DNA from: Pyrrhoderma lamaoense
Taxonomy: Eukaryota; Basidiomycota; Agaricomycetes; Hymenochaetales; Hymenochaetaceae
Direction: 5' to 3'
DNA: 64,000 bases
Assembly: GCA_002794735.1 (NCBI GenBank)
Contig: NBAZ01000027.1
Span: 62,001-126,000 of the forward strand
Shown: positions 32,465 to 46,685 of the stretch, in pieces
How positions within the stretch are numbered: position 1 is the first letter of the stretch
Layout: each line of letters opens with the position of its first letter
Notes under the pieces: generated by a model
Database searches by the model: none
The model's input: the letters and a program-made list of their open reading frames with translations, nothing else
What the model was told of the DNA's origin: nothing
Made by a program: the position numbers and the translations under genes

Positions 32465-32473
32465 TATATAAAA
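32465..32473 (+). promoter_or_regulatory. TATA box of the pyruvate decarboxylase gene
   Basis: TATATAAAA lies 84-92 bases upstream of the ATG at 32557. A C/T-rich stretch (32486-32503, CCCTTTCTTCTCTTCA) follows, which in fungal promoters often marks the transcription start of highly expressed genes. This fits a glycolytic enzyme. It is the clearest core promoter in the window. Confidence 0.75.
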
Positions 32474-32556
32474 GGCTTCATCGTCGACCCTTTCTTCTCT
32501 TCAACACAATCTCTAAACCAGATTTTTTAGCTTAACAGCCTCTTCAATCTCACACA

Positions 32557-35361
<2,805 letters not shown>

Positions 35362-36166
35362 TTTTTTCTGATATCTTGAAAACTCAATTGAGATGGCTAT
35401 TGATAATGAATGTATGAAGGAATGTATGTGGCATTCAATTGTTCCATAAATTTAGTAGAAATCAGTTGATAAATTTTTATTGCTCTGGCATCTGATATTC
35501 GATATTCTACATTGAAGGAGTGTTTTTTCTTATATAAACCGACTTCCAGAGGAAAGCGAAGAGAGGGAATGATTTAGTGTAGTGGGTGGTACCCTTTTAG
35601 GGTAATGCTAAAGTCTTAGGAAAGACGAAAGACAAAGAGACGGTGCTATTTGTCAGGAAAGGGAGGGGGGAAAGGAAGGGAAGAAAAGAAAGTTAATGCA
35701 GGAGTGATAACAACGATTTCCTGCAGATTGATGAAAGGCCTGAAGAGATATATTCTAAGCATATAAACAGAGATAAAAAAAAACACCAAACATAATAATC
35801 CACAATTATAGAAATAAACTTAAGGGTAGAAACAAATGAACAATGACTGTTGTACAGTGGTAACAGCTAGATAACCGGTTTGACAGGGAAATTGAGGGCG
35901 TACAGATTGTGAAGGGGAGAAAGGATTACATGAGATCTGTACGAGATGAGAAGAAAGATATGAGATGTAAACGATGCATATGGGGTTTTTGCCGATCTTC
36001 ATTAGCAGCAGATAAAGGAGGATGAGGAAACTAGAATCGGTATGGGCGTTCTTGGCTATAACCTCTGACCTGGGCTTGAGCCGGTGCTCGGATGATAGTT
36101 TCTCGGCGAACGTTTGATATAGGAGTCTCAGTCTCAGAGGGAGAGATAGCGTATGCGATGTGCGGG
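35362..36166. other. Intergenic region between convergent genes
   Basis: About 800 bases lie between the 3' ends of pyruvate decarboxylase and the minus-strand DUF6534 gene. If the decarboxylase stops at 35072 the gap is ~1.1 kb. It holds G-rich and A-rich low-complexity stretches (for example 35659-35690) and no supported gene. Confidence 0.55.
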
Positions 36167-38266
36167 TCATACTCCCGTAGTTAGTTTCGCTTTTAAAGTT
36201 GCTATTAACGTTGTTGTGAGAGGTGTTGTAAGTGTAGTGATCCGCCCGGGTGAGGAGGATGTTGTAGCCGACCAATCTCCGCGACTTTTGTGTTCCGATG
36301 AAGAGTCGTACCGAGAGGTTTCGTCATATCGTTTGTTATCGTCGCAATGATGGCTATATCGGCTCTTGTCCGTTGTTACCTCTTGCAAAACGTTTACTTC
36401 GATATCTGGGATTTGCTGTAAAATAAAATAGCAAACAGAAATTCGATCGTCAGATCCCATTGATTAGATCGGCCTTCGGTTTTTTCTCCTCAACTCGATC
36501 ACGAAAAACCGATTTTCGGTCTATCCGTTGGATTGAAGAAGAGTAGGAAACGAAGGAAAAGAGGAAAAAAAGGAAATAAGACGGACCTTCGACCAATCAA
36601 CGACACCGAAGACGCTATGAGTCGTTTGCGTGGGGTTAACTCTGTTACTCGGACCCACCGTACCATTCGCTGCTCCTGTCCCATGGCCCAAGCCGGTCTT
36701 GATCATAGTGAAGTCGCTACACTCTTCTGTACCTGGTGCTCGGTCGGTACCTCTCCCTCGGACTGACCGACGGGTGTTCAGTGTAGCAAGTAAGGAGTTT
36801 GAGTATAATTTGGATAGGACGAAGAAGAATGACATATAGACGAATGTGGTTGGAAGGGAGTTGAATGCGATTAACGTTGCGACACCGCAGACACTGATTA
36901 AGTTATTTTTTGATGAGCATGGAGCATATGATGAGTAAAAATTTAAGAGAAAGGGACAAAGGGGGAAAGGGTCGGAGAAAGGAAAAACGGTTATTTACCT
37001 AGTTACAGCACCAGTCTCGATTGAATACTTCATTAAGCCAGTGATGATCGTATTGGACCCATTTTTACCGGTTGAAACAAATCCATTGCGGAGATGGTGA
37101 AGGTAGTAGGTTAGGGCAGACGCGATGAGAATGTCTGTGAAGACGGAAACAGAAAGGACAGAAGTGATGACCCAATTGAGTTCTGAAATTTCAGCGAATG
37201 TACTGATTTTGAAACTACGAAAAAGGAGGGAGCCGGTTGGTAAGAGGTTAGATGAACAGAAAGAGTCATAACGGCAAAAGATAGAAGAAACATACGCTTT
37301 AATGGTAAATATTACTGCTAGGGCTGTTTGAACGATTTAGCGAAATGAACATAGCACTAAGTTGGACGGCGAAGATAATTACCAAGTATGGCACAGTTTA
37401 GCAAAGCGATAAATCCAGTGAGGAAGATATTCTTATTGCTGACTAATGGGGACCAGGTTAATATGGGGTTTCAATTCGTAATTTGATGACCCTTACATCT
37501 CCAGACTCGCATTGCAAACGCACTGAAAAATAAGAAAGCATCAATACATTTGATACGACATATTCGACAGAAGGAAGGTGACTTCGCAGATTAAGAGGAC
37601 TTACGACTTTACGAGCACTGATATAAAGGCCTGCATGATAGGAACAAGTTTCCAGGCACATAAGGAATGGATGCACCGTGAAATTTTAGTGGGATGTGTT
37701 AAGTGTCGTTAGAGGTCAGAAGCCGTATATATCGCGTATCGCAAGTAATAGATTCGCCACTCACACCAACAGTGACTTGGATCTAAGTTCGTGTCAGACT
37801 ATGAGAAGCAATATAGTATATAGTGTGAAAGACGTACAATAATAGACCAGGTAGGTATCAGAATTGCAAAAGCATTTCCGTAAGAACTGAGTAAGAGTAT
37901 TGTGATTATTGATTTAAAAACAGGTCTGGCAGAAAATGGGCATACGTTATAGCATAATAATACACGGTGTGACCTGAGAGCACAGAATGAAAGATCTCGA
38001 GCAACCTATGGCTGAAGTGAACAACTGATCCAAATCTGGAATTCCATAACCGTGCTAACCAAATGCTGATGACCTATTCAAAAAGTTAGAAAGAGGCAGA
38101 AAAATAAAGACCTTGTGTATCGACTTACAAAAAACTTATATACAACCCTATCATATGTGTACCGTTGAAAGTACTCATAAATCTGAAGAGAGAGTACGCC
38201 GAATAGAACACAAGCAACAGCGAAGCCAATAAAGGCGGCACCGATTGTCTCATCGTATAAACCCAT
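36167..38266 (-). CDS. Integral membrane protein with DUF6534-type domain (7TM, basidiomycete family)
   Basis: At least eleven exons fit in phase: 38266-38129, 38073-38060, 38005-37946, 37886-37838, 37630-37605, 37522-37497, 37442-37383, 37318-37297, 37214-36999, 36893-36587 and 36415-36167, about 388 aa. The N-terminus has the family signature GAAFIGFAVACVLFGV then QIYEYFQRY. Next come IWLLEIFHSVL, HTVYYY, SYGNAFAILIPTWS, FAMRVWRFSNKN, TDILIASALTYYLH, GLMKYSIETGAVT and LSKLYSNSLLATLNTRR. The last exon is a hydrophilic tail starting QIPDIEVNVLQEV. Several exons are only 14-26 nt, so gene finders will probably break this gene. The family has about six residues more between PTWS and FAMRVW, so a further tiny exon may be hidden at 37631-37837. 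Function is unknown. Confidence 0.82.
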
Positions 38267-38686
38267 TATCGGGGATTAAAGTGGGGGAAGGTAGGGATGT
38301 AGAAAAAGAAACAAGTGACTGGAATTTACAGCTAAGATATTAAAGCCCAAATAATGGGCGGGTTGAGCATATGATGAATCGAGATGGGGAAGAGTTTCAT
38401 CCGATGCCTCGCAGCTAAAACATAGCCGGCAGCCGCAAAATGTAGGTATGAAGAAGAAAAAGTTTTCCATACAGAAATAACCACCGAGGACCTGTCGTCG
38501 TCGCTCCATGTGTGTCGCAATCTAATCGAAAATCCGAAAATTGTGTATCCATCACGCTAGTCGCGTTGATGCGGTCGGGACTCTTTTTAGGTTGATCAAA
38601 TTTGTTGGCAATAAGTGAATCAGGGAATCATGAGCTACTTCTAATTTTACTAGTAGGCACATGTGTAAACTAATAACGATTAAGTA
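38267..38686. other. Intergenic region
   Basis: About 420 bases separate the start of the DUF6534 gene from the 3' end of the YEATS gene, both on the minus strand. It should contain the DUF6534 promoter. No distinct motif was recognised. Confidence 0.5.
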
Positions 38687-41600
38687 TTAAGTATTCTTAA
38701 CAAGCACCGACGATGATTGGGACTGAGATTCCTTCTCCATCTTCACCTCCGTTACGGGCTCAGGTACCTCCCGTACCTCTATCCCAAGGCGAGATATACT
38801 CAATAATATTGTCTTCTGGATGTCTTTAGCTGTACGCCGACGCGAAGCGTCCACTACACCCTTGACAACGTGCGCAGGTGTTAGCATCCTGTCAGACGTC
38901 GCAGAATTGGAACTAGTGTTTTTTGAACTCGACTCGAGCGCTTGCATACCACTAGTCACAAGTTTCTTGATGAAAACTTGTACCGCGACGCTCAGTAAGG
39001 CATGAGGAGCCAACTGATCTTCTATATATTTTTCATGTGAATTTGATATCTCAGAGAGAGAATCTGAATTAGGTATGCAACTCAACCCAAGAGCACCAAC
39101 TATTCGTTGGACACTCAGAGTAAGGCGTGGATCAACAGATTTAACCAATTCCTGGTTTGTCCACTCATGCCCATGGTCCTCTAGGTAACTTGCCTCTTTT
39201 TTCTTTCCCTCAGGCTGGTTGCGTTTCTTCGTTTCCGGAAGCTGTGAGCGTACACGCTGGGCTTCTACCAATGCCTTTATCTCCTCTATATCTACCAGTG
39301 GACGACGACTTGCCCATTCCGGTATTTCACAGGTCTTGAAGCGCCCATCCCCATCGTCTTTGGCACGGTGACGGCCGCGACGATGAGAATTTGGAGGCAG
39401 GCCACATAGTGTACAAAAAATTGAATCATTAGGTCGACCTTCTCCGTTCATTCTTTCCTTAAACGATATTTTGGGCTTGGACTTTAGCTCACTTGCATCT
39501 GATAAATGTCCTTCTGATGCCATCCATCTATACACATCTACCGCGCCCGTGATCCTTGGGCGTATAACTTCGGGACTAAATTTCACATCTGTGCTATCTT
39601 CCCCACTTTCTTGTTTTTTAGTAGATGTTTCATGCATTGTAGACTGAATAGCCGAGTATGCATCCCACAATGCCCGTGCACGTCCCCACTTGAAAAAAAA
39701 ATAAGTTACCGTGATGCAAAAAAAGATGCATTTATGTCCTTACTTCAACAGCTCTACGCCTTCCGTATACAAGACTTGTGAGGTGTCGTGATGTAGATGG
39801 GAGGAAATAAGGAACTGGTGGAACGAACTTTCGCGAACTGTAATCTGAAAAGTTTTCAAGAACTCGACGTAAGCTACAAGTGATCTTCAGTTCTAGGTTC
39901 TAAAAACATGTACCTTGTGCCGTGAGAGGAAAACGCGCAAGTAGCCTTTTCAGGCAAGCGATGTCCTCTGAAAGGTGGTGGATAATGATTTACGGTTTGA
40001 AAACCAGATAGACGAAATAAAAGACAGAAAGACTAACCAGGTTCCTTCTCTTCTTCTCCCATCTCACGCTTTCCTTCCTTGCGTTCTACGTCATTTTTGG
40101 TGCGTGCATTCCAGTCAACTTTCCATGAATCCGGTCTTTTCGGCAACAGTTCCGTACGACGATCAAGCTCAATATCGAGTACTTGTTCTTCGCCTTGTAT
40201 CGGTCGAGATGACGGAGTCCGATTTTGACTGATGTCAACCCAATGGTCTATTGTGGTTACGGGATTGATATTTTGCTCTCCACTTCCAACCCACTCAAGT
40301 GATATACGTGCGAGAAAAGAGCGATCTGTGAAACCCAGTACGCAGTATGGGGGATTATTGACCGAGTCGGATCCAATGACTTCAAATGCTGATGGAATTG
40401 GTGTATTCGCACATAATACAGTCGCTTTTCTAAGGACTGTACTAGCATCGATACCCTAACTAAGAATAAGTTTTTGTAGAAAACATATAGAGATCGAGAG
40501 TATTCACATATGATGGAGTCCTGATTGATACCATCCATTTATGAGTGTGGATACCATCTCTTTTGTCTAGGCAATAGATATTTTGTGATATATGCAACGT
40601 ATTAGTGATAAACAAAGAAAAGTTTTACTGACCTTCCGCAAGACACATACTCCAGTCGGATACTATTATCCTAACAGTCATGTGGAAACGACTATTTCCT
40701 TCGATTCCGGTTGCAATCTTAGGTATGAAGGATAGTAATTCAGTACGGCGCTCAGTTTCATCATCTTTTTCCGAGTCCGCATGATTATTCTGGTCTATGA
40801 GATATTCGCTCGCTTCAAATCGAAGTCGAGACGATAATTTTAACTTGTTGCTGAATTTGACCGTGCCTTGTTCTGATTGAATGATGTCAATGGGCGTTTC
40901 ATCATCATAAACATGTATTTGACGTTTTTTAGGTTCTCTTCCAAGGAAAGGTGCAAGTGCAGGCGTGTCTTTGTGGTGTCCCAAAGTTCTAGTAATTAAG
41001 GTCGACTCGTTCTCAATGTTTTCAATGCTCCCATATCTTTGAATACCGATATCATCGGAAACCATCTCGTCTGAAATAAGTCCAAGGACGACACCCGAAT
41101 GTTGTCCGACGGCCATCTCAAATAATCTTTTTAGGCTTGCACTCATTCCTAATACTTCTGAGCCATTAGCTTCTACTAAATTCTGTTCTTCTTCATCTTG
41201 GATGACTTGAGCACAAGCTTGCACACATTCATCGTGGCTTCCAAACTCGCGACCGTGCTTAAGTCTACAGTGGTTGAGCATCCCTTGTAGTCGAGGAAAG
41301 TCTGAGCGGCCACAATCAATGCACACCAGCTTATACGTAAGTGGTGGAATTGAGGATACATCTCGAAGAAAGAGAGGCCCTCGCGAAGGCCCCAAAGAAG
41401 TTTGAGCAAGGTTTCGGGGTGTATGTCTGATACGTACAGGTTCTTGAGGCACATTTGGAGTATGTTGCTGTTCGGCGAGTGCACTACTTATCCACGTTGA
41501 AGTATCAATTGGACTCTGGGGAAGAAGCGGTGCACAAGGTCCATTCGCTGCTTTAAAGGCAGCTAGAGCGGAATCCGAAAAGGTATTTGAGATAACTATT

Positions 41601-41882
41601 TGTTCGGCTGGTCGTTTGCTAGTTAGTATTTGATTCAAGTAAGAAGAAGATATTGCGGGACGTACATGAGCCTTCTCGTGATGTAGAGCGTTCAAAGTGT
41701 TTCTCAAGGGCATCTTGAAGGACGAGAGCCCAAGTGAGGCGAGACTCGACAGTTTGTTTCAGACGCTCTCGAAGTCCTATCTCGACATCAAGTTCTTCAT
41801 GCAATAGACCCCTTAATATGTTGAGATGCTCCTCTTCCACTAGCCTCCGCTTTCGAGGCCGTTCGTCGTCACTGTCGTACAT
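38687..41882 (-). CDS. YEATS-domain chromatin protein, YEATS2-like, with zinc-finger and histone-fold parts
   Basis: Seven exons fit in phase: 41882-41666, 41607-40633, 40557-40508, 40455-40038, 39967-39914, 39844-39744 and 39688-38687, giving 938 aa. Residues 1-75 are acidic/basic and helical. A C2H2-type finger follows (CIDC, then 12 residues, then HCRLKH). Parts of a YEATS domain, the acyl-lysine reader fold, are spread over exons 2-4: RFHMTVRIIVSD, DGIHTHKWMVSIRTPSY, KATVLCANTPIPSAFEV and LARISLEWVG. Exon 7 has a second Cys/His motif (FCTLCGLPPNSHRRGRH). Near the C-terminus, LAPHALLSVAVQVFIKKL with LTPAHVVKGV resembles a histone fold. Finger, YEATS and histone fold together recall YEATS2 of the animal ATAC acetyltransferase complex. 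The complex in this fungus is not known. Confidence 0.82.
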
Positions 41883-42253
41883 AAAGTTGATCGCACAGGT
41901 GTAGGCTACTTACTGAGCCTGATTATGACAACAATTTCGGACATTATAATTATTAATCATACATATATATAATTACATTGTTTCTCATACATGAGAACTG
42001 AACATAATGAGCTTTGATACAGTTTTAAACTATAAACTATGAATGTGATATTTAATAACCATGTTGAGACACTATTAACCGATTTTTTGAAGAGATAAAT
42101 GGTATAAAATTGGAAAGTGAATCCAACTTTATCAATTCTTACGTACTCGGCGCGAATCTCAGAGATGTGTGCGTGTGGTTGGGTCCGGACACGGTCAAAC
42201 ACGAACCTGCCCAATACCATATCTTTTTCCCATCCTGCCGTATCCTCGACGCG
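41883..42253. promoter_or_regulatory. Divergent promoter, YEATS gene and CK1-like gene
   Basis: These 371 bases lie between two head-to-head start codons. The stretch at 41950-42060 is A/T-rich. No known binding-site motif was identified. Confidence 0.5.
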
Positions 42254-44379
42254 ATGAGCAGCGGTAATGACCGCATTCGTGTCCCAGCGCGAATTGGCAA
42301 CTGGATCCTTGACCAGAATCTTGGTTCTGGCTACTCTGGTGTGTCCATCAACGTGATGGTCAAAACTCTCTTTCGTAAAACCATGCTCAATCTCATGCAG
42401 GTTCAATCTGGCGTGCAACAAATCCGTTTACTCAGCAAGTTGCCGCTATAAAGATCCAGGATGTTGATCATGAATGCCCGACGAATAGGTTTGAGAGAAA
42501 CTTTTATCCTTCGCTGCAAGGTGGAAAGGGAATGCCTACTCTTTGGGCAGCTGGAGTCCAAGGGAAGCATGATTACTTAGGTAACTTTGAGACGGTGAAA
42601 TTGCATGACCCTTTTGTACTTACATAGCATACAGTCATAGATTTACTTGGCTCGTCTCTTGATAGTCTATATCGAAAAAATGGAAAAATATTGGACTTGA
42701 GGAGCACCATATGTATAGCAATGCAAGTCGTAAGTGTGGTGTATATATGCGCATTTCCCCTTCTAACATCCATCACAGATCTCAAGACTTGAGTTTATGC
42801 ACTCTAGGGGTATTCTTCACCGAGATATACAACTAGGAAATTGTACTTTAGGCCTGAAAGACACGGCGCAGACTATCTACATGATAGACTTCGGTTTCTC
42901 TAAAAGATACATCGATCCTCGGACCCATAAACACATACCCAATAGTAAAGCTAAGAGAGACTTCATTGGTAACTACTGGTTCTCCTCGGTAAATGTTCAC
43001 TGCCGAGGAAAAGGTATAGTCTATACTTCAAGTCGAGATTTCCTGAAGTTTGATCATAAACCATTTAGTCCCTTCACGAAGAGATGATATGGAAGCTTTG
43101 GCATTGATGCTCATTCATGTACTAACAAAAGGGGGCCTTCCTTGGACTCGCAATGGGATTCCAAAAGATGATAAATCACACGATATCATCATTCGGAGAA
43201 AGTTACGTTCCCAACCTGAAGACTTGTGTCGTGGCCTCCCCCCGTTTTTGAAGAATTCTTACGATATTGCCGCCGGTTGAAGTTCTTCGAGCAACCGGAT
43301 TACGGTCACTGGAGGGATCAATTCGCGGAGCTAGCTCGAGAGATGGGCTTCGTCGAGTCCGATGGATCTGTTAGCGATGATTTGGTCTGGCCGCCTCGAC
43401 CAGAACCGGTAAGCCTTTTTTTAACTCTGATTTTTATGGGGAGGGGGTTGGTTTCATATTTGATATTTGTAACTGAGATATCTCGAATTCAGAAACCTCC
43501 TATCACAAGTGTATTCCCCCCAGTAAAGGGTGAGAAGACACAGAACCAGGTGGATATTAAGACTATCCTTGCACAAATAGCAAATATGCGCTTGGAGAAC
43601 GGTAGACTAGTTGATAAGCCTGCGCAGGCCATACTCCCTTCAGATTCTCAAAAAACTGGTAGGGATGCTGCTGATAGCCAGCCTGAACCCAAATCCAAGA
43701 ATGGCTCTGATGAGAATAAGGAGAACATACCTATAAATGGGCCTACCGTAGATGCTAAGTCAAAATCAAAATCATCACGTGACCGTACTAGTGTAATTAT
43801 TGTCAGTAGCAGCGACGAAGAAGGGACGGGGTCTGCACGATTCCAGATCACTGACCGAGCTGCGAAGCAGAATGCTCTCAGGGCACTTGTTCGCCAAGCT
43901 CTTGATTCGGAGGACTATGTTACACTTGCTGAGTTGATTCGTGACTTTTTGGAAACCTTGAAAGGATCGAGGTCCAGAGTGGTGACAAGAGATGCGTTTG
44001 AGGTGTTAGAAGCTTTTATCAAGAAGTTAGGAGAATCGGGATCAGATAACACGCCTGAAGCAGCAGCAGCTAATACAGCTACTCATGGTGCAACGTCAAC
44101 AACAACAACGAGAACGACGAAAAGGGGGCTCCGAGTGAAAGTGGGGCACTATTTGAGCATAGTCGCCTGAGACAGAGGTCGACCACTGCTCCGAAGGTTG
44201 AGACTGTGAAAGCACTTAGGGCACGGCTACAAGCTATGCCGAATAGTAAGAGTACGGGTCAGCTTGCAAGGATGATGTCTGATTTTTGTAATGCGATTCG
44301 TGCAACTACGGGAAGGACGTTAACGAAGGATGGGATGTCGTTTTTGGAGGATGTTGAAATGAGACTGAGAAACTTATGA
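42254..44379 (+). CDS. Casein kinase 1-like protein with altered catalytic loop; two frame breaks
   Basis: Six exons fit: 42254-42338, 42401-42580, 42635-42729, 42779-43013, 43069-43408 and 43493-44379, about 607 aa. The N-lobe has GNWILDQNLGSGYSG (Gly loop) and VAAIKIQ (ATP-binding Lys). The C-lobe has DLLGSSLDSLY, FMHSRGILHRD, MIDFGFSKRY (DFG) and PSRRDDMEALALML, all typical of CK1. The catalytic loop reads HRDIQLGN where CK1 has HRDIKPDN, so the conserved Lys is Gln. A Ser/Lys-rich linker and a helical C-terminal domain follow. The frame needs one extra base in the C6 run at 43238-43243 and one in the A4G5 run at 44120-44128. With both added, the exons sum to whole codons. Without the second, the last ~70 residues (from GAPSESGALF) are lost. 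Confidence 0.82.
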
Positions 44380-44904
44380 TTACAAAAGATAATTTGGGAT
44401 TTCCCTTTTTCTTCTTTTAAATCCCTTGGAAACTTTAAACCTCCCGATGCGCCTTTACTTATTCACTTTTACTTGTCCTTCGCTACCCTCCACTGTCTAT
44501 CCTATATCCTCTTGTTGTCTGCAGTTTTGTTGAGAAATGTACTTTCTGCCTCCCGCTGTGATCAAACATACTGTATATGGACAAAGAAAACTTGGTCGTG
44601 CGCTTGTGTTAGTTAAAAAATTGTATTTTCTTGTCTCCTTTTATTTTTTTCTTGTTTCTGTCCCTCCGTTAGTCTATGTAGCCTTTCAATTTTGCTGTCA
44701 TAAAAACTAATGTGTTGTCATTATTATCATTATATAGGATCATTTCCATAAAAAATTGTCATCGTGTGGCTTTGGCTTTGGAGGGATGAAGGTTCGACCT
44801 TGGGGAATAAATTAGGGGAGAAAAAACGGATCCAGGAGAGTAGAAAGATAATGCCAGGAGATAAGGAAAAATAGGGTAAGAGGTAAGAGAAGGAGTGGGT
44901 GAAG
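44380..44904. other. Intergenic region between convergent genes
   Basis: About 525 bases separate the stop of the CK1-like gene from the stop of erg26. The left part is T/C-rich and the right part A/G-rich, as expected for two facing 3' UTRs. No gene is seen. Confidence 0.55.
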
Positions 44905-46398
44905 TTATCGCTTTTCGTTGAATTCGGCTTTATACCACTAGATTGTTTACGAAAAGGAATGACTGAGTACTTTTGGCTTATGAGAAGCAGGAAAGATAAC
45001 AAACTTACGTCACACATCTTCTTTACACCTTCAACAACTCCTACATCCGGTTCATAGCCTAGTACAAGACGGGCCTTCTCGATATTGTGCCAACGAGTAG
45101 CACAACTGAACGTCACGCGAAACCTAGTAAAAGCTGGCTCCTTTCCAATAAGCCAGCTCCAACCCTCAGCGAGTGTAGCAAGTACTCCAGCAAGGGATTT
45201 TGGAAGTCGGAAAATGGAACGATCCAATGGGTCTCCCATTTCGTGCCAGATAGCGCGCATGAAGTCCCAGAAGTATACTGGTTCGCCATTAGTGATGAAG
45301 AATACTTGACCATCGACACGAAAGGGGTCGGACTCTGTACGTTCGATGACAGATTCACTGAGTTGGTCGAAGCGGGAGCGCACGACTGGTCGGGGTTCAT
45401 AGACGGGTGTTTTCTCTGAATTGAAGGCTGCTTCAATTTCGGCCCCGTTGGGTGGGGGCTCGATTGCTGGGCCGAGAGGGCGAGCCGAGGAGGTAGGGAC
45501 ACGACGAACACCAGTAGAGAGGTCTATCGGGGTAATGGGTGTCTTTTAGCTTCGTCTAGATCTTTACGAGGGTTTGTGAGTCTATCGGCGGCTAAAAGGT
45601 GTGCTTTTGCAACGTTTGTGACGTATGTCCAATCGAATAAGTTGGTGTTATCGCCGATTTGGAAGTGTGTTTGTTTGTTGTAGAATACTTGCATGAGACC
45701 ATGCATGACCTGTCTGTCTCCGGGCCTGATAAATTTCACAGAGTTTGTTGAGTTCTATTAATTGATGATAACTAGCGGGGGAGGAAGCGGCGTGACTTAC
45801 CCAAAGATACCTGCTGGCCGCAAAGCAACAGTAAGGAGACCATCTTTTCCATTCGCTTGTAGTACAAGTTCTTCTGCTTTGGATTTTGACTCGTTATACG
45901 CATCCAAAGGGTTTTCGGGGAAAGGAAGACGTTCGTCGACGTCAATGATGTCTTGGCCATTAAATACTACTCCGGCGCTGCTGGTGAAAACGAGTTTTTT
46001 TATATGTAACGATACAGCCGCAGCGATCACTGCTTTAGTCCCTTCTACATTGACTTTCCAGTAGATAGCAGGGTCCAAGCCATGTGGGGGAGATGCTGTA
46101 TGTATAATGCAAGTAGCTCCGCTCTTTACGTGAAGAAATGAGAGAGAAAAAGAAATTAGTTTCTAATTTCTACAAGTTTTCTGGTGAAGTAGTTTATGAC
46201 AAGTACCTTTCTAAAAGCATCCTCTACTTGATTTTGAACAGAGATATCTGCTGAATAAAAAGGTACATCGTGGTAACGCTGTACAATGTCCAATACGGAT
46301 ACAGTGTCCCCTCTGTTTACAAGAGCTTCAACGATATGACGTCCTAGGAAACCGCTTCCTCCAATGACAATGTACACGTCTTTTTGCGGCGTTGACAT
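44905..46398 (-). CDS. erg26: Sterol-4-alpha-carboxylate 3-dehydrogenase (decarboxylating), Erg26
   Basis: Erg26 is the NAD(P)-dependent C-3 dehydrogenase/decarboxylase of C-4 demethylation in ergosterol synthesis, acting at the ER with Erg25 and Erg27. Four exons fit: 46398-46207, 46123-45801, 45725-45009 and 44937-44905, giving 421 aa. The N-terminus shows the Rossmann motif VIGGSGFLGRHIVEAL. The catalytic Y-x3-K is in DAYNESKSKAEELV, preceded by FTSSAGVVF. Later motifs are LRPAGIFGPGDRQ, NLFDWTYVTNVAKAHLLAA and FFITNGEPVYFWDFMRAI. The short last exon gives WYKAEFNEKR. One base is missing in the T4 run at 45544-45547 (A4 on the coding strand). Adding it joins DEAKKTPITPIDLSTG and restores the frame. 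The gene diverges from borealin. Confidence 0.92.
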
Positions 46399-46685
46399 CT
46401 TCCCAAGTTCAACTCCTGATGGATGCTATATGACAAGTTTGTAAAATAAAAGCACCCAAATTTAAAGACTTGAACGTGGAACGGAAGTCGAACGATCTTT
46501 AAGCAAATTCCAATATAGAAAAAGGTTATTTTTAATATTGAAAGTGCACGTGATGAATGCCCCAGGGGCTTGCATCGACGCGTCTACATGCAACCAAAGG
46601 TTATTTAAGCTCAAACCTCTTTGGATCTGCTTATATTCGCAAACATTATACGGCTGCACCTCAAACATCCTAAAAAAAGCAAGAT
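46399..46685. promoter_or_regulatory. Divergent promoter of erg26 and borealin, with MCB and E-box
   Basis: These 287 bases hold both promoters. CACGTG is at 46547-46552 and ACGCGT (MCB) at 46578-46583. The MCB lies 103 bases upstream of the borealin ATG. ACGCGT suits a cell-cycle gene such as borealin. CACGTG is a general bHLH site and could serve either gene. Both assignments are inferred from sequence only. Confidence 0.5.

Noticed and set aside
43409..43492. Reading the open 84-nt stretch in the CK1-like gene as coding
   Set aside because: It has GTAAGC and TTCAG ends and divides by three, so it is an in-frame intron; the 28 residues do not suit the family.
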